Source of the DNA: Glaciimonas immobilis
Lineage (GTDB): Bacteria > Pseudomonadota > Gammaproteobacteria > Burkholderiales > Burkholderiaceae_D
Reading direction: 5' to 3'
DNA length: 64,000 nucleotides
NCBI RefSeq assembly: GCF_011947285.1
Contig: NZ_JAAOZT010000006.1
Location: 310,001 to 374,000 of the forward strand
Below the pieces are notes generated by a model. The model was not told where the DNA came from. It worked only from the letters and a program-made list of their open reading frames with translations, and did not search any database. Below, in pieces: positions 38,365 to 47,987 of this stretch. Every line of letters begins with the position of its first letter. Position 1 is the first letter of the stretch. Made by a program: the position numbers and the translations under genes.

Positions 38365-39156
38365 ATGATGAACCGATTTTACGTCGCGATGCTGGCCTTG
38401 TTGCTAGCAGTATTTTCCTTATCAGCTTCAGCGAACGATTTTCCGTTGGGCGCGGGTGATGCGCTGAAAATTTCAGTATTCGGCAACCCTGACTTAAGCC
38501 TGGATACCAAGGTAAGCGAAGCCGGAAATATTACATTTCCCTTGATTGGAGACGTCACTGTTGGTGGGCTGTCGACCGCGGAAGCCGAGAAGAAGATCTC
38601 CGGCTTGTTGACCACGGGTGGATTTTTGCGCAAGGCAGAAGTGAATATCATGGTCACGGAATTGCAGAGCCAACTGATCTCGGTACTGGGACAGGTACTG
38701 CGTCCAGGGCGATACCCGATTAACGGCAAACGCACCGTGACGGATATGTTGGCGGTGGCAGGCGGAGTCGGGCCAGAAGGTGGCGATACCGCCACCGTGA
38801 TACGTACACGTGAGGGAAAAACCAATAAGCAAGTGATTAATTTGGTTGAAATGATTCAGTCATCCGACATGAACAGCAATTTGGATTTGCTTAATGGCGA
38901 CATAGTGTATGTAGAACGCGCTCCCAAATTTTATATTTATGGAGAAGTGCAGCATCCGGGAGGCTATCGGCTTGAGCGCAATATGACCGTGACACAAGCG
39001 CTCTCCATTGGTGGCGGCCTAACCCCCCGTGGAACCGAACGAGGGTTACGCATCAAGCGACGGGATACGAGCGGTACTGTGAATATGATTGATGTCAAAA
39101 ACGGCATGGAACTTCAACCGGACGACGTCGTATACGTTAAAGAGAGCATGTTTTAA
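38365..39156 (+). CDS. epsE: Polysaccharide export protein (EpsE/GumB, Wza-related)
   Basis: This 263-aa protein forms or gates the export channel in the outer membrane. A signal peptide is followed by the Poly_export domain (NDFPLGAGDALKISVFGNPD, about residues 24-43) and SLBB-type repeats (VTELQSQLISVLGQVLRPG and IYGEVQHPGGYRLERNMTV). Unlike Wza there is no lipobox cysteine, as in several EpsE-type proteins. GAGGA precedes the ATG pair at 38365/38368. Confidence 0.9.
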   Translation: MMNRFYVAMLALLLAVFSLSASANDFPLGAGDALKISVFGNPDLSLDTKVSEAGNITFPLIGDVTVGGLSTAEAEKKISGLLTTGGFLRKAEVNIMVTELQSQLISVLGQVLRPGRYPINGKRTVTDMLAVAGGVGPEGGDTATVIRTREGKTNKQVINLVEMIQSSDMNSNLDLLNGDIVYVERAPKFYIYGEVQHPGGYRLERNMTVTQALSIGGGLTPRGTERGLRIKRRDTSGTVNMIDVKNGMELQPDDVVYVKESMF

Positions 39157-39297
39157 GCAATGCCGAAAATAGTGGAGATCCCACGTCTATCGTACCTTTC
39201 GGCAGCGGCGTTAAATGCAACGGCCACGATCATAACGCGCATAGCTACACGGCATGATCACCGTAAATTCTTGTAATTATGTATAAGAGGTAGTTTT

Positions 39298-40722
39298 ATG
39301 AATTTCTCTCAACTTTTATCTATTTTACGTGATCGCTACAAGCTCATTTTATTGACCTTGTTGATCACGGTGACTATCACGGTCGTAGTCAGTCTGCTCT
39401 TGCCTAAGACGTATAAGACCGCGACCACCCTGCTATTGAACTACAAAGGAACCGATCCAGTGTCAGGTCAGGTACTGCCGACCCAATTGGCGTCCGGCTA
39501 CATGGCCACCCAAGTAGACCTAATTACCAGCAGAACCGTAGCACTGAAAGTTGTCGACAATCTGGGATTGGCGAACAATCCCGCTATGTTACAGCGCTTC
39601 GAAAAAGCTAATTACGGGAATGGATCGATCCGCGAATATCTGGCAGATTCGTTATTAAAAGTGGTGGAGGTAACCCCAACCCGAGAAAGCAGTATGCTGG
39701 AAATCGTCGGCAAAGGGGGCGATCCTGCTTTCGTGGCTGCCGTTGCCAATGGCTTTGCTACCGCCTACCAGCAACTTAATCTCCAGATTAAAACCACCCC
39801 ATTGCAACAGGCATCACGATATTTTGCTGTTCAGGTCAAGAACTTGCGGACCGAACTGGAAGCCTCCCGCAATAAGCTTTCTCAATACCAGCAACAGCAT
39901 GGCTTGGTGAGTATCGATAATCATCTTGATGTTGAATCGAACCGACTCAATGAATTGTCGACACAATTAGTGCAGGCGCAGGCACAGGCAATTGAGGCCT
40001 CGTCGCGCGGCAACCAAGCCATGAGTGCCGGTGGCAGAGACTCCCCTGACGTGATCGGTAATTCGCTGATTCAAAACCTAAAGGCGGCCTTAGCGCAAGC
40101 ACAAGGAAAATTCGCGCTGTTATCACAAAATCTTGACCAAAATCATCCGCAATATCAGGCCGCCAAAGCGGAAGTGGACCGCCTTCGGTCAGAGCTTAAC
40201 GGTAACATCAGCGCGACAAATAATGGGACTGCAAACAACGGCCGAATTTTACGCCAACGGGAAGCGGAAGTGCGCGCCGCGTTGAGGTCGCAAACTAATA
40301 AAGTGTTGCAGCTCAATCGGACCCGCGACGAGATGGCGGTGCTGGTTAAGGATGTCGACAATGTACAGCGCGCCTATGACGCGGCAAATCTGCGGCTGAC
40401 CCAGACTGAACTTGAAGGTAAATCGAATCAATCCGATGTCACCGTACTTAATCCGGCGGTCGTCCCAGTACTTCCGGTGAGTCCTAATTTACCGCTAAAC
40501 ACCGTGTTAGCGGTTTTGATGGGAACCATGCTCGGGTTAGCACTGGCGATATTAGCGGAATTGTTCAATCGTCGTGTCAGAACTGCAGATGAGTTGTCCA
40601 ACTTGCTCAATGCACCAATGCTCGGAACCATAGTCGCAGAGAAACCAAGGCGCAGTTACGGTGACAACCACCTTGTATTTTTGCGCCGCTCACTTTTAGG
40701 CTGGAAAGGCGAATCGACATGA
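39298..40722 (+). CDS. epsF: Polysaccharide chain-length regulator (Wzz/GumC, EpsF)
   Basis: This 474-aa inner-membrane co-polymerase has a helix near residues 16-36, a long periplasmic coiled-coil region (about 170-370, for example VKNLRTELEASRNKLSQYQQ) and a second helix at about 400-425 preceded by a proline-rich stretch (NPAVVPVLPVSPNLPLN). It controls chain length and links the polymerase to the export channel. Its stop overlaps the start of the next gene as ATGA. Confidence 0.92.
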   Translation: MNFSQLLSILRDRYKLILLTLLITVTITVVVSLLLPKTYKTATTLLLNYKGTDPVSGQVLPTQLASGYMATQVDLITSRTVALKVVDNLGLANNPAMLQRFEKANYGNGSIREYLADSLLKVVEVTPTRESSMLEIVGKGGDPAFVAAVANGFATAYQQLNLQIKTTPLQQASRYFAVQVKNLRTELEASRNKLSQYQQQHGLVSIDNHLDVESNRLNELSTQLVQAQAQAIEASSRGNQAMSAGGRDSPDVIGNSLIQNLKAALAQAQGKFALLSQNLDQNHPQYQAAKAEVDRLRSELNGNISATNNGTANNGRILRQREAEVRAALRSQTNKVLQLNRTRDEMAVLVKDVDNVQRAYDAANLRLTQTELEGKSNQSDVTVLNPAVVPVLPVSPNLPLNTVLAVLMGTMLGLALAILAELFNRRVRTADELSNLLNAPMLGTIVAEKPRRSYGDNHLVFLRRSLLGWKGEST

Positions 40723-41594
40723 CCAATCCCGTAACTTCGATCATCGGCTCCGCAGCGCCGATTACAAAAGATGCAAATATTGGAAGCATGCTGGTAAAGC
40801 AAGGAAAAATTACCCATGAACAGGCTGAACGCGTACGCCATTTGCAAAATGAAGAGGGCCTGCGCTTCGGTGATGCGGCAATACGTCTCGGTCTGGTTTG
40901 CGCGTCCGACATTCAGCAGATTCGTGCACATCAACTTGATTACCCGTTTCATGCGGTGAATTCTGGGACCTATCCCCCTCCACTGACGGCTGCGTCTCAA
41001 CCATTTAGTGCAGAAGTCGAAATGTTGCGGAATCTACGCGACCAGCTGATGCAGCGATGGTTTGCCACTGGGCATAAGAAGCTGGCCATTGTCACCGTGA
41101 ACCCAGGAGACGGTACTAGTATGCTTGCAGCCAATCTCAGCGTGGTGTTCTCGCAATTAGGCAATCCCACGCTTCTGGTTGATGCCAATTTGCGGCATCC
41201 ACGTCAGCACAAAATATTTAGTCTCGATGGGAGACGCGGTTTAAGCGAGGCTCTGGCAGGGCACGCCGGACTTGACTTGCTGATCAGAGCTGAGACGTTT
41301 CTTGACCTTTCAATTTTGCCGGCGGGCTCAAGCGTGCCAAATCCGCAGCAACTTCTTAATCGATCGGCGTTTGGTGTATTGAATGAAAGATTATGCGATT
41401 GTTTTGACATTATTTTATATGACACGCCTGCATTTTTGAGCGCAACGGACTGTTTAACCATCGCATCACGTGCTGGCGGCGCGCTGCTGGTGGTGCGCAA
41501 AAATCACACTCGAGTTGCTGATCTTACCGTATTCAGCGGTCAGCTGCGGCGCAGCGGGACCGAGATTGTGGGATCGGTGATGGTAAGTTTTTGA
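40719..41594 (+). CDS. epsG: EpsG-like BY-kinase homologue with a degenerate P-loop
   Basis: This 291-aa cytoplasmic partner of the chain-length regulator has an N-terminal helical region (about 20-75) and a MinD-like ATPase fold from about 120. The Walker A segment reads NPGDGTSMLAANL (128-140): the invariant Lys/Arg is Thr133. Walker A' reads VDANLRHP instead of the usual DADLR-type sequence. Walker B is DIILYDTP. The C-terminus lacks a tyrosine cluster. Kinase activity is therefore doubtful and it may act as a structural partner. It is translationally coupled to epsF. Confidence 0.85.
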   Translation: MTNPVTSIIGSAAPITKDANIGSMLVKQGKITHEQAERVRHLQNEEGLRFGDAAIRLGLVCASDIQQIRAHQLDYPFHAVNSGTYPPPLTAASQPFSAEVEMLRNLRDQLMQRWFATGHKKLAIVTVNPGDGTSMLAANLSVVFSQLGNPTLLVDANLRHPRQHKIFSLDGRRGLSEALAGHAGLDLLIRAETFLDLSILPAGSSVPNPQQLLNRSAFGVLNERLCDCFDIILYDTPAFLSATDCLTIASRAGGALLVVRKNHTRVADLTVFSGQLRRSGTEIVGSVMVSF

Positions 41595-41731
41595 AGTGGT
41601 CCGGTTCAGTTCTGGCGTGGCCGTGATGAAGGTTTTAGTGCATGAAAAAATTTTAGCTGCTCCGGTTGTGCCGCCAACCGGTTGTGTTTCTCGTTTAACT
41701 ACTTGTTCAATGACGATAGGCTAGTAAGCGT

Positions 41732-43066
41732 ATGAACTCTTTTCTCGGAAACAGAAATCATTCTTCTCCACCGGCTGATTTGGAGTTGCCAGCAGGGCAA
41801 AGTCTGGTCTTTTGGATTTTGATCATTTCACTGACGTATCAGGCAACGCTATGTGCAATGCATACCAACGTTCATCCTATTTCAATGCTCGGCGTTGCGT
41901 TGACCGAAGCCGTGATTTACCTGGCTTGTCTGACGGTCTTGCTAAAGCGTATTCGGTTGGCATTTTTTGCGGTGGCCTTGCTGGTAGCAGCATATCTGTT
42001 TTTGATTGCAATTATCCGCAATCAGATTGATCCGAAGGGGTTTCGCGACGTAATGATTCCGATTCTTTTTTTTGGGTTGGGTCGCCAAATCGGTGACCTT
42101 AAATATGCTAATCGTGTGCTGAAAGTAATGGCGGTTCTGGTAATAGTTTTCGGTTTTTTTGAACTGTGGTTTCTGGAGGCATTCTCACGCATGTTTAATA
42201 TCTTTTCATATTACGTTAGTCAGGGTGGTTTGACGGCCGGGACCAATTGGGCGAAGGATAGCGTATTGGGGTTAAACGGCATTCGCCCTGAAGGAATAGG
42301 CAGGACTATTTTGCCGTCTTTGCTGGGAAATCACCGGGTTTCATCAATATTTTTAGAGCCAGTATCGCTAGGAAATTTCGCCGTCATCATCGCTGCATGG
42401 GGTTTGTCGAAACGACGTGATGAGGCTAAAGATATGTTTTTTTTCCTGGCAATGGCCGCGACGATGATTGCGTTGAGCGACTCGCGTTACGGCCTCATTA
42501 CTGTCGGAGCATTAGTTCTGATGCGCTGCTTGCCGTTCGACCGGACCAACGCCTGGATGATCTCTCTGCCATTACTTAGCATCATTATGCTGGTGGTGAT
42601 CGGGCTCTTTTTTAATACAAAATACGGTGACAACATTATTGGACGGTTATATGTAAGCGGACGGATGTTGCTAACATTTGATGTAAGAATGTTATTCGGC
42701 ATTGAGGGATTTAATATCGGTTTTGGAGACATGGGTTACTCGGCATTATTAACGCGACTGGGGGTGGTGCTGTGCCTCTTTTTGTGGATCACATTTTGGA
42801 TGCTCAAGATGGAGGATGAGAGAGGCAATAGATTTCGAGCCTACATCACACTCTATATGTCATTGATATTATGCGTGAGTGGTACCTCACTGTTTGCTTT
42901 GAAGACCGCTGGCATTTTATGGTTTCTGGTGGGCTGCTTCGTAGGGCGAAAAAACGAAGCTCCCAGGCAGTCTGAAACGTTAACATCGTCAGCAATATTT
43001 AGTCGTCGTAATAGCTATCCCTTAGCCTTCGCCGAAGCACGTAAGGAGTCGAAAAATGTCTATTAG
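41732..43066 (+). CDS. Putative polysaccharide polymerase (Wzy/GumE-like)
   Basis: This 444-aa protein has about ten to twelve hydrophobic helices and a larger loop around residues 150-205, the usual layout of Wzy-type polymerases and O-antigen ligases. Conservation is too low to name motifs. No other polymerase candidate exists in the cluster, which has a flippase and a chain-length regulator, so Wzy is the best assignment. It overlaps the start of the following glycosyltransferase gene by 11 bases. Confidence 0.7.
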   Translation: MNSFLGNRNHSSPPADLELPAGQSLVFWILIISLTYQATLCAMHTNVHPISMLGVALTEAVIYLACLTVLLKRIRLAFFAVALLVAAYLFLIAIIRNQIDPKGFRDVMIPILFFGLGRQIGDLKYANRVLKVMAVLVIVFGFFELWFLEAFSRMFNIFSYYVSQGGLTAGTNWAKDSVLGLNGIRPEGIGRTILPSLLGNHRVSSIFLEPVSLGNFAVIIAAWGLSKRRDEAKDMFFFLAMAATMIALSDSRYGLITVGALVLMRCLPFDRTNAWMISLPLLSIIMLVVIGLFFNTKYGDNIIGRLYVSGRMLLTFDVRMLFGIEGFNIGFGDMGYSALLTRLGVVLCLFLWITFWMLKMEDERGNRFRAYITLYMSLILCVSGTSLFALKTAGILWFLVGCFVGRKNEAPRQSETLTSSAIFSRRNSYPLAFAEARKESKNVY

Positions 43067-44198
43067 TGTCGTGCACATCGTGCGTCAATATTCGCCTTCC
43101 GTTGGTGGCATGGAAGACGTGGTGCAGAATATCTCCAGACAACAGCGTGACCACCACGACCAGCGCCCAAAGATTATTACGCTCAATCGACTATTCAAAA
43201 ATTCCACCGAATTGCTGCCTCGGGAGGCAGTAGTAAATGGGGTGGGCGTGGTCCGGTTACCGTTTCATGGTACCAGCAGATACCCGTTATGTCCTCAGGT
43301 CTTGCAGCATGTCGCGGATGCTGATGTGGTTCACGTCCACGGGATCGATTTCTTTTTCGACTATATGGCGTTCACCAAACTACTTCACCGCCGGCCTCTG
43401 GTTGCCTCTACTCACGGGGGATTCTTTCATACGTCATTTGCATCAACACTTAAAAAAATCTACTTTAACTCAATCACCCGAGCGTCCTCGATGATCTACG
43501 ACAAGATCGTTGCAACCAGCGAGAACGATGGCGAAATTTTTAAAAAGATTGTTAAGCCATCCGCGTTAACGGTAATTGAAAATGGCGTCAACGTCGAAAA
43601 ATACAGCAACCAGGCGTCGGCTACGCTGTCCCAAACCTTAATCTATTTCGGGCGGTGGTCGGTTAATAAAGGTTTGCTTGAAACGTTGGCGCTGTTCAAA
43701 GAGCTCGTTGCACGGCAGGCAGGCTGGAAGCTGATTATAGCTGGGCGAGAGTACGACCACACAGCAGCGGAGTTTCATCGCTGGGTGGCGCAGCATAACT
43801 TGGCCGGCTCAGTTCAGATAGTGCCGAATCCTTCTGATTTAAAACTGGCGGAATTGATAGGACAGTCGAGTTACTTTATTTGTACGTCGCGGCACGAAGG
43901 TTTTGGTATCGCCCCGGTCGAAGCGATGAGCGCTGGTTTGATACCGCTATTAAGCGATATTCCGCCGTTTCGCCATCTCGTTTCGCAGTCAAAAATTGGA
44001 CTGCTTGTTAATACGAAAAACATTAGAGATAGTGTCGAAGCACTGGTGAAAATGCATGCAGCTGGCCGTTCCGATTATGCTTTACGACGCAACCAGGCGC
44101 AGCAGTTCGCAGAGCGCTACAACTGGCGACAGATTGCCGATAAATATGCGGATATTTATACGCGCCTCGCGGGTCGGAAATTTCACTATTCACGATGA
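43056..44198 (+). CDS. gumH: GT4 mannosyltransferase (GumH/AceC-like)
   Basis: This 380-aa cytoplasmic transferase has a GT-B fold. HIVRQYSPSVGGMEDVVQNI opens the N-terminal domain, HVHGIDFFFDYMAF and STHGGFFHTSFAS follow, and the nucleotide-binding half has YFGRWSVNKGL and the EX7E motif EGFGIAPVEAMSAG. These blocks agree closely, by memory, with xanthan GumH, which adds alpha-1,3-mannose from GDP-mannose to lipid-linked cellobiose. AAGGAG precedes the ATG, which overlaps the end of the polymerase gene. Confidence 0.88.
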   Translation: MSISVVHIVRQYSPSVGGMEDVVQNISRQQRDHHDQRPKIITLNRLFKNSTELLPREAVVNGVGVVRLPFHGTSRYPLCPQVLQHVADADVVHVHGIDFFFDYMAFTKLLHRRPLVASTHGGFFHTSFASTLKKIYFNSITRASSMIYDKIVATSENDGEIFKKIVKPSALTVIENGVNVEKYSNQASATLSQTLIYFGRWSVNKGLLETLALFKELVARQAGWKLIIAGREYDHTAAEFHRWVAQHNLAGSVQIVPNPSDLKLAELIGQSSYFICTSRHEGFGIAPVEAMSAGLIPLLSDIPPFRHLVSQSKIGLLVNTKNIRDSVEALVKMHAAGRSDYALRRNQAQQFAERYNWRQIADKYADIYTRLAGRKFHYSR

Positions 44199-44367
44199 AG
44201 TGGAAAGGCGGCAACTAAGACATGCCACAAATCTTTATTCTAAAAAGCGCCATGTAAGGGTATAGGGCGTAATGCTAATGAGGAGGAAAAAGGCCGGCAG
44301 CGCATGCCGCCGTGGGACAGTCTCGTTCTAAATTTCTTTTTGCGAAGTTAACTTGGAAAATAATATT

Positions 44368-45849
44368 ATGGAGCAGGACAATAATCACGGCAACGTACTA
44401 TCTGGATCCACCTGGTCCATCTTGGATAATCTCGCCCAACAGGTTCTTTCGTTTATTATTTTTGCCATATTGGCGCGTTTTCTGGCACCCGATGCATTCG
44501 GTTTGTTGACAGTCGCCCACCTCTTTATTTTGTTCTCCCGATTAGTCATATTTGATGCCATTGCGATGCCTGTGGTTCGTTCCCTTCTCCCTGACGACAA
44601 GCTTTATTCCTGGGTGTTTACTTACTGCACAGTTACCGGTTTGATATTGGCTGGCTTAATGTTTGGTTCTGCGGGCACGGTTTCAACATTGTTTCGGGCG
44701 CCGGAACTCAAGCCAGTTTTGCAAGGTATGAGTATCTCAGTTTTTTTCTTCGGTTTGGTACGCGCCTACGAGGCGCGTCTGGTGCGCAACATGATGTTCC
44801 GTCAGTTAGCGATCCGATCAATTCTTTCCGTCACGCTCGGCGGTATCGTAGGTATCGCACTGGCGGTCAACGGCATGGGTGGCATGTCATTGGTAGTGCA
44901 ACAGGTAATTGCTTCAGGTCTGGCGCTGTTGCTGGTGGTGCTGCAAAGCCGATGGGTACCGCGTCTCGTTTTTGATGGCGGATTGATCCGTTTATTTTGG
45001 GCCGATTCGCGGCAGGTATCGATTGCAGGGCTTTTGGACTTTGTCAATGCTAATGGCGATTCCTTATTGGTTAGCGTCTTCTTGGGACCCTATGCGACCG
45101 GCCTTTACAATCTTGCAAAGCGGATGACCTCGTCAGTGTATCTGGTTATCTCAAGTTCGATGCACAAGGTAGCGCTACCCATATTTTCAGAAGCACAGTC
45201 GAATGAAGGCACGTTGCAACTTGGCTATTTAAAAATTCTCGGGATCACGCTAATTTGTGCGGCCCCTTTGCTTTGTTTTCAGGCCGAATTAGCAAAACCC
45301 CTGATAGTCGTTGTATTTGGTCCGAAGTGGTTGCCTGCCGCGCCCACAGTCAGCGCATTAGCCATTCTGTGTTTGGTCGCATCAGTTGTTGATTTAAATG
45401 AATATCTCTTATTTGCAATCGGAAGAAATTGTTTTCCGGTGGTGCTCGGTATCGCAAAATTAGCCCTTGCGGCCGGACTCTCTGCCATTTTCTATAAATT
45501 TGGCCTGCTTGGAATGAGTTTGTCGTTTTGCGCCGCCCACGTGCTGTTGTTTCCGATTTCGCAAATAGCGGTTAATCGCGCACTCGGCCTCAAAACACAT
45601 CAAACGTTATACGCATTTGCTCCGCCGTTGGTAGGGAGCATCATTTTGTATCTTGGCTTAAGCATTTATTTACTGCTTATATCAGATCGCTTAAACCATC
45701 CCACGTTGATAGTGGGGGCCGCTTTTCTTGCGAGTTTATTGTATCCGTTGATGGTTGCGATTACTGGATGGCGGATTAGAGCGGTCAATGGATCGTTACC
45801 TGAAATGTGGTTATCACCTATCCGATTATCCCGATTCTTCATGCGTTGA
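44368..45849 (+). CDS. Oligosaccharide flippase (Wzx/GumJ-type, MOP superfamily)
   Basis: This 493-aa protein with about twelve to fourteen membrane helices would flip the lipid-linked repeat unit across the inner membrane. The start SGSTWSILDNLAQQVLSFII and FAILARFLAPDAFGLLTVA is typical of the Polysacc_synt family. I use the ATG at 44368; a TTG five codons earlier is the alternative. It follows gumH after about 170 bases without other features. Confidence 0.88.
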   Translation: MEQDNNHGNVLSGSTWSILDNLAQQVLSFIIFAILARFLAPDAFGLLTVAHLFILFSRLVIFDAIAMPVVRSLLPDDKLYSWVFTYCTVTGLILAGLMFGSAGTVSTLFRAPELKPVLQGMSISVFFFGLVRAYEARLVRNMMFRQLAIRSILSVTLGGIVGIALAVNGMGGMSLVVQQVIASGLALLLVVLQSRWVPRLVFDGGLIRLFWADSRQVSIAGLLDFVNANGDSLLVSVFLGPYATGLYNLAKRMTSSVYLVISSSMHKVALPIFSEAQSNEGTLQLGYLKILGITLICAAPLLCFQAELAKPLIVVVFGPKWLPAAPTVSALAILCLVASVVDLNEYLLFAIGRNCFPVVLGIAKLALAAGLSAIFYKFGLLGMSLSFCAAHVLLFPISQIAVNRALGLKTHQTLYAFAPPLVGSIILYLGLSIYLLLISDRLNHPTLIVGAAFLASLLYPLMVAITGWRIRAVNGSLPEMWLSPIRLSRFFMR

Positions 45850-45949
45850 GAGTTGGAATTTTTATTCTTTTTTTAAGGGCAAAAGAGGTAGATGAAATTT
45901 CTCACCTTTTTTTTCGGTCAAAAAATTTTGCGGTTTAGAAAGTTGAGCC

Positions 45950-46687
45950 ATGAAACTAGAAAAAATGATTCCGATCGCTGGTTATCCGGTGTTGAAAACT
46001 AATTCGCCTGTATTGGCAGCAGTGCTGAGGCGAACCGTCAGAGTAAATAAAAAAATGACGCTTTTTTTTGCCAATACGAATTTTATCGTTCAGTGCCGCT
46101 ATCTTCTGGACCGGATGAGATCCGATTCTGTGATCATCGTGAACGATGGTGTTGGAATGGATATAGCAGCATTTTTATTCGCCCAGGAAAAGTTTGATGA
46201 AAATTTAAATGGCACCGACTTTATACCGTATTTTTTTTCCGGATCTAATCGATCACTGCGGGTGTTTATGATCGGAAGCAAACCTGAAGTTCTCGCCAAA
46301 GCCGCCCAACACGCGCGTGAGAACCTGGGACAAACAGTGGTGGGTACCTGCGATGGATATGCCGGGTTAAATAGAAATTTTGAGGATTTGATTGAGACCA
46401 TTAACGCTGCGCAGGCCGAGGTGGTACTTGTGGCACTAGGCAATCCAGTGCAGGAGGAGTGGATACTCGCCAGCCGCGATCTGCTCAATGCAAACCTGGT
46501 AATTGGGGTTGGCGCTTTGTTTGATTTCTGGAGCGGCGAAAAACTGCGTGCGCCTGCTTTTTTGCAACGTGTGCGGCTTGAATGGTTTTACCGGCTTTGT
46601 TTGGAGCCACGCCGTTTAGTGCGCCGTTACACCATTGACATTATGCGATTTATGTTGTTGTGCAGCAGGTATCGAAAAGATATTTGA
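45950..46687 (+). CDS. gumM: WecG/TagA/CpsF-family glycosyltransferase (GumM-like, GT26)
   Basis: This 245-aa transferase has the family blocks VNDGVGMDIAAFL (about residues 62-74, with the conserved aspartates), VFMIGSKPEVLAKAA, ALGNPVQEEWI and GVGALFDFWSGEKLRAPAF near 185-203. In xanthan the GT26 enzyme GumM adds the second, beta-1,4-linked glucose to give lipid-linked cellobiose. That role is assigned here by family and by the presence of GumD-, GumH- and GumK-like partners. Confidence 0.85.
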   Translation: MKLEKMIPIAGYPVLKTNSPVLAAVLRRTVRVNKKMTLFFANTNFIVQCRYLLDRMRSDSVIIVNDGVGMDIAAFLFAQEKFDENLNGTDFIPYFFSGSNRSLRVFMIGSKPEVLAKAAQHARENLGQTVVGTCDGYAGLNRNFEDLIETINAAQAEVVLVALGNPVQEEWILASRDLLNANLVIGVGALFDFWSGEKLRAPAFLQRVRLEWFYRLCLEPRRLVRRYTIDIMRFMLLCSRYRKDI

Positions 46688-46763
46688 GCGGACAAAAGGG
46701 CAATCGATATTTAGCTAGTGAAGCCTTCATGCCGTTTTCGGTCACCTTCAATTAGGAGCAAAA

Positions 46764-47987
46764 ATGAAAGCAATGATATTAGCAGCAGGCAAAGGCACTC
46801 GGGTTCGCCCACTTACCTACGATCTTCCAAAGCCGATGATCCCCATTTTGGGCAAGCCGGTGATGGCGTATCTGGTCGAGTTTCTGGCCAGTTACGGGGT
46901 ACACGACATTATGGTGAATGTCAGCTATTTGCATCAGAAAATTGAAGAGTATTTTGGTGACGGGACGCAGTTTGGTGTTCAGATCGGCTATTCCTTTGAA
47001 GGCTATACCGATGAGAGTGGACAAGTAATTCCGGTGCCGTTGGGATCGGCGGGCGGCATCAAAAAGATCCAGGAATTTGCAAACTTCTTCGACGATACGA
47101 CGATCGTGATTTGCGGGGACGCTTTAATCGATCTGGACCTTACTTCCGCATTGTTGGAGCATAAGCAAAAAGGTGCAATGGTCAGCGTTATCACCAAGGA
47201 AGTGCCTTGGGATAAAGTCGATAACTACGGCGTCGTAGTGACCGACCCCCAAGGACGGATCAAGTCGTTCCAGGAAAAGCCGACGCAGGAAGATGCGCTT
47301 TCGAATTTCGCTAGTACAGGCATTTATATCTTCGAACCCGCAGCCATCGAGTTGATACCGGTGGACAGGCCGTTCGACATTGGTTCAGATTTGTTTCCCC
47401 TTTTAGTGGAAAAAGGATTGCCGTTTTACGCCCAGCAGCGGTTTTTCAACTGGATCGATATAGGCACGGTCACCGATTATTGGAGCGTGCTACAAAGTGT
47501 TTTGTCAGGCGAAGTCGCGCAGTTGGAAGTGCCTGGAACGCAAGTCGTTGACGGCGTCTGGGTTGGCCTCAACACCCGCATCGACTGGCATGGTGCAACC
47601 ATTCAAGGACCTGTTTATATCGGGGCGGGTTGCCTGATTGAGTCGGGCTGCACCATCATCGGACCGACCTGGATAGGGCATGGCAGCCATATATGTTCTG
47701 GTGCAGAGGTGGTGCGAAGTGTTTTGTTTGAATATACCCGAATCTTACCTGATGCCTATCTGGAAGAAATGGTTGTGAGAAAGGAATTTAGCGTAAATCG
47801 TGCCGGGGAAATGTCGCGCTCTGCCGCGGCGACAAAGCATGCATGGTGTGATGCACGGCATCAGTTACAAGAAAAAAAGTTTCTTCCTGATGAAAAGGTC
47901 CTCCTGGAGAAGGGCGGGAATATAACCACTACAGAGAGTACGTTGTCCGCAGTCAGTCTGATCGACAATCGTGTGAGCAATGTATGA
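46764..47987 (+). CDS. NDP-sugar pyrophosphorylase with hexapeptide repeats (mannose-1-P guanylyltransferase-like)
   Basis: This 407-aa cytoplasmic enzyme has the nucleotidyltransferase signature MILAAGKGTRVRPLTYDLPKP at the N-terminus and a left-handed beta-helix from about 255 (GVWVGLNTR, GPVYIGAGCLIESGCTIIGP). The layout matches GMPPB-type GDP-mannose or similar UDP/dTDP-sugar synthases. A 55-residue low-complexity C-terminal tail is unusual. AGGAG precedes the ATG. Its stop overlaps the manC start (ATGA), so the two are coupled. Exact substrate is uncertain. Confidence 0.82.
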   Translation: MKAMILAAGKGTRVRPLTYDLPKPMIPILGKPVMAYLVEFLASYGVHDIMVNVSYLHQKIEEYFGDGTQFGVQIGYSFEGYTDESGQVIPVPLGSAGGIKKIQEFANFFDDTTIVICGDALIDLDLTSALLEHKQKGAMVSVITKEVPWDKVDNYGVVVTDPQGRIKSFQEKPTQEDALSNFASTGIYIFEPAAIELIPVDRPFDIGSDLFPLLVEKGLPFYAQQRFFNWIDIGTVTDYWSVLQSVLSGEVAQLEVPGTQVVDGVWVGLNTRIDWHGATIQGPVYIGAGCLIESGCTIIGPTWIGHGSHICSGAEVVRSVLFEYTRILPDAYLEEMVVRKEFSVNRAGEMSRSAAATKHAWCDARHQLQEKKFLPDEKVLLEKGGNITTTESTLSAVSLIDNRVSNV

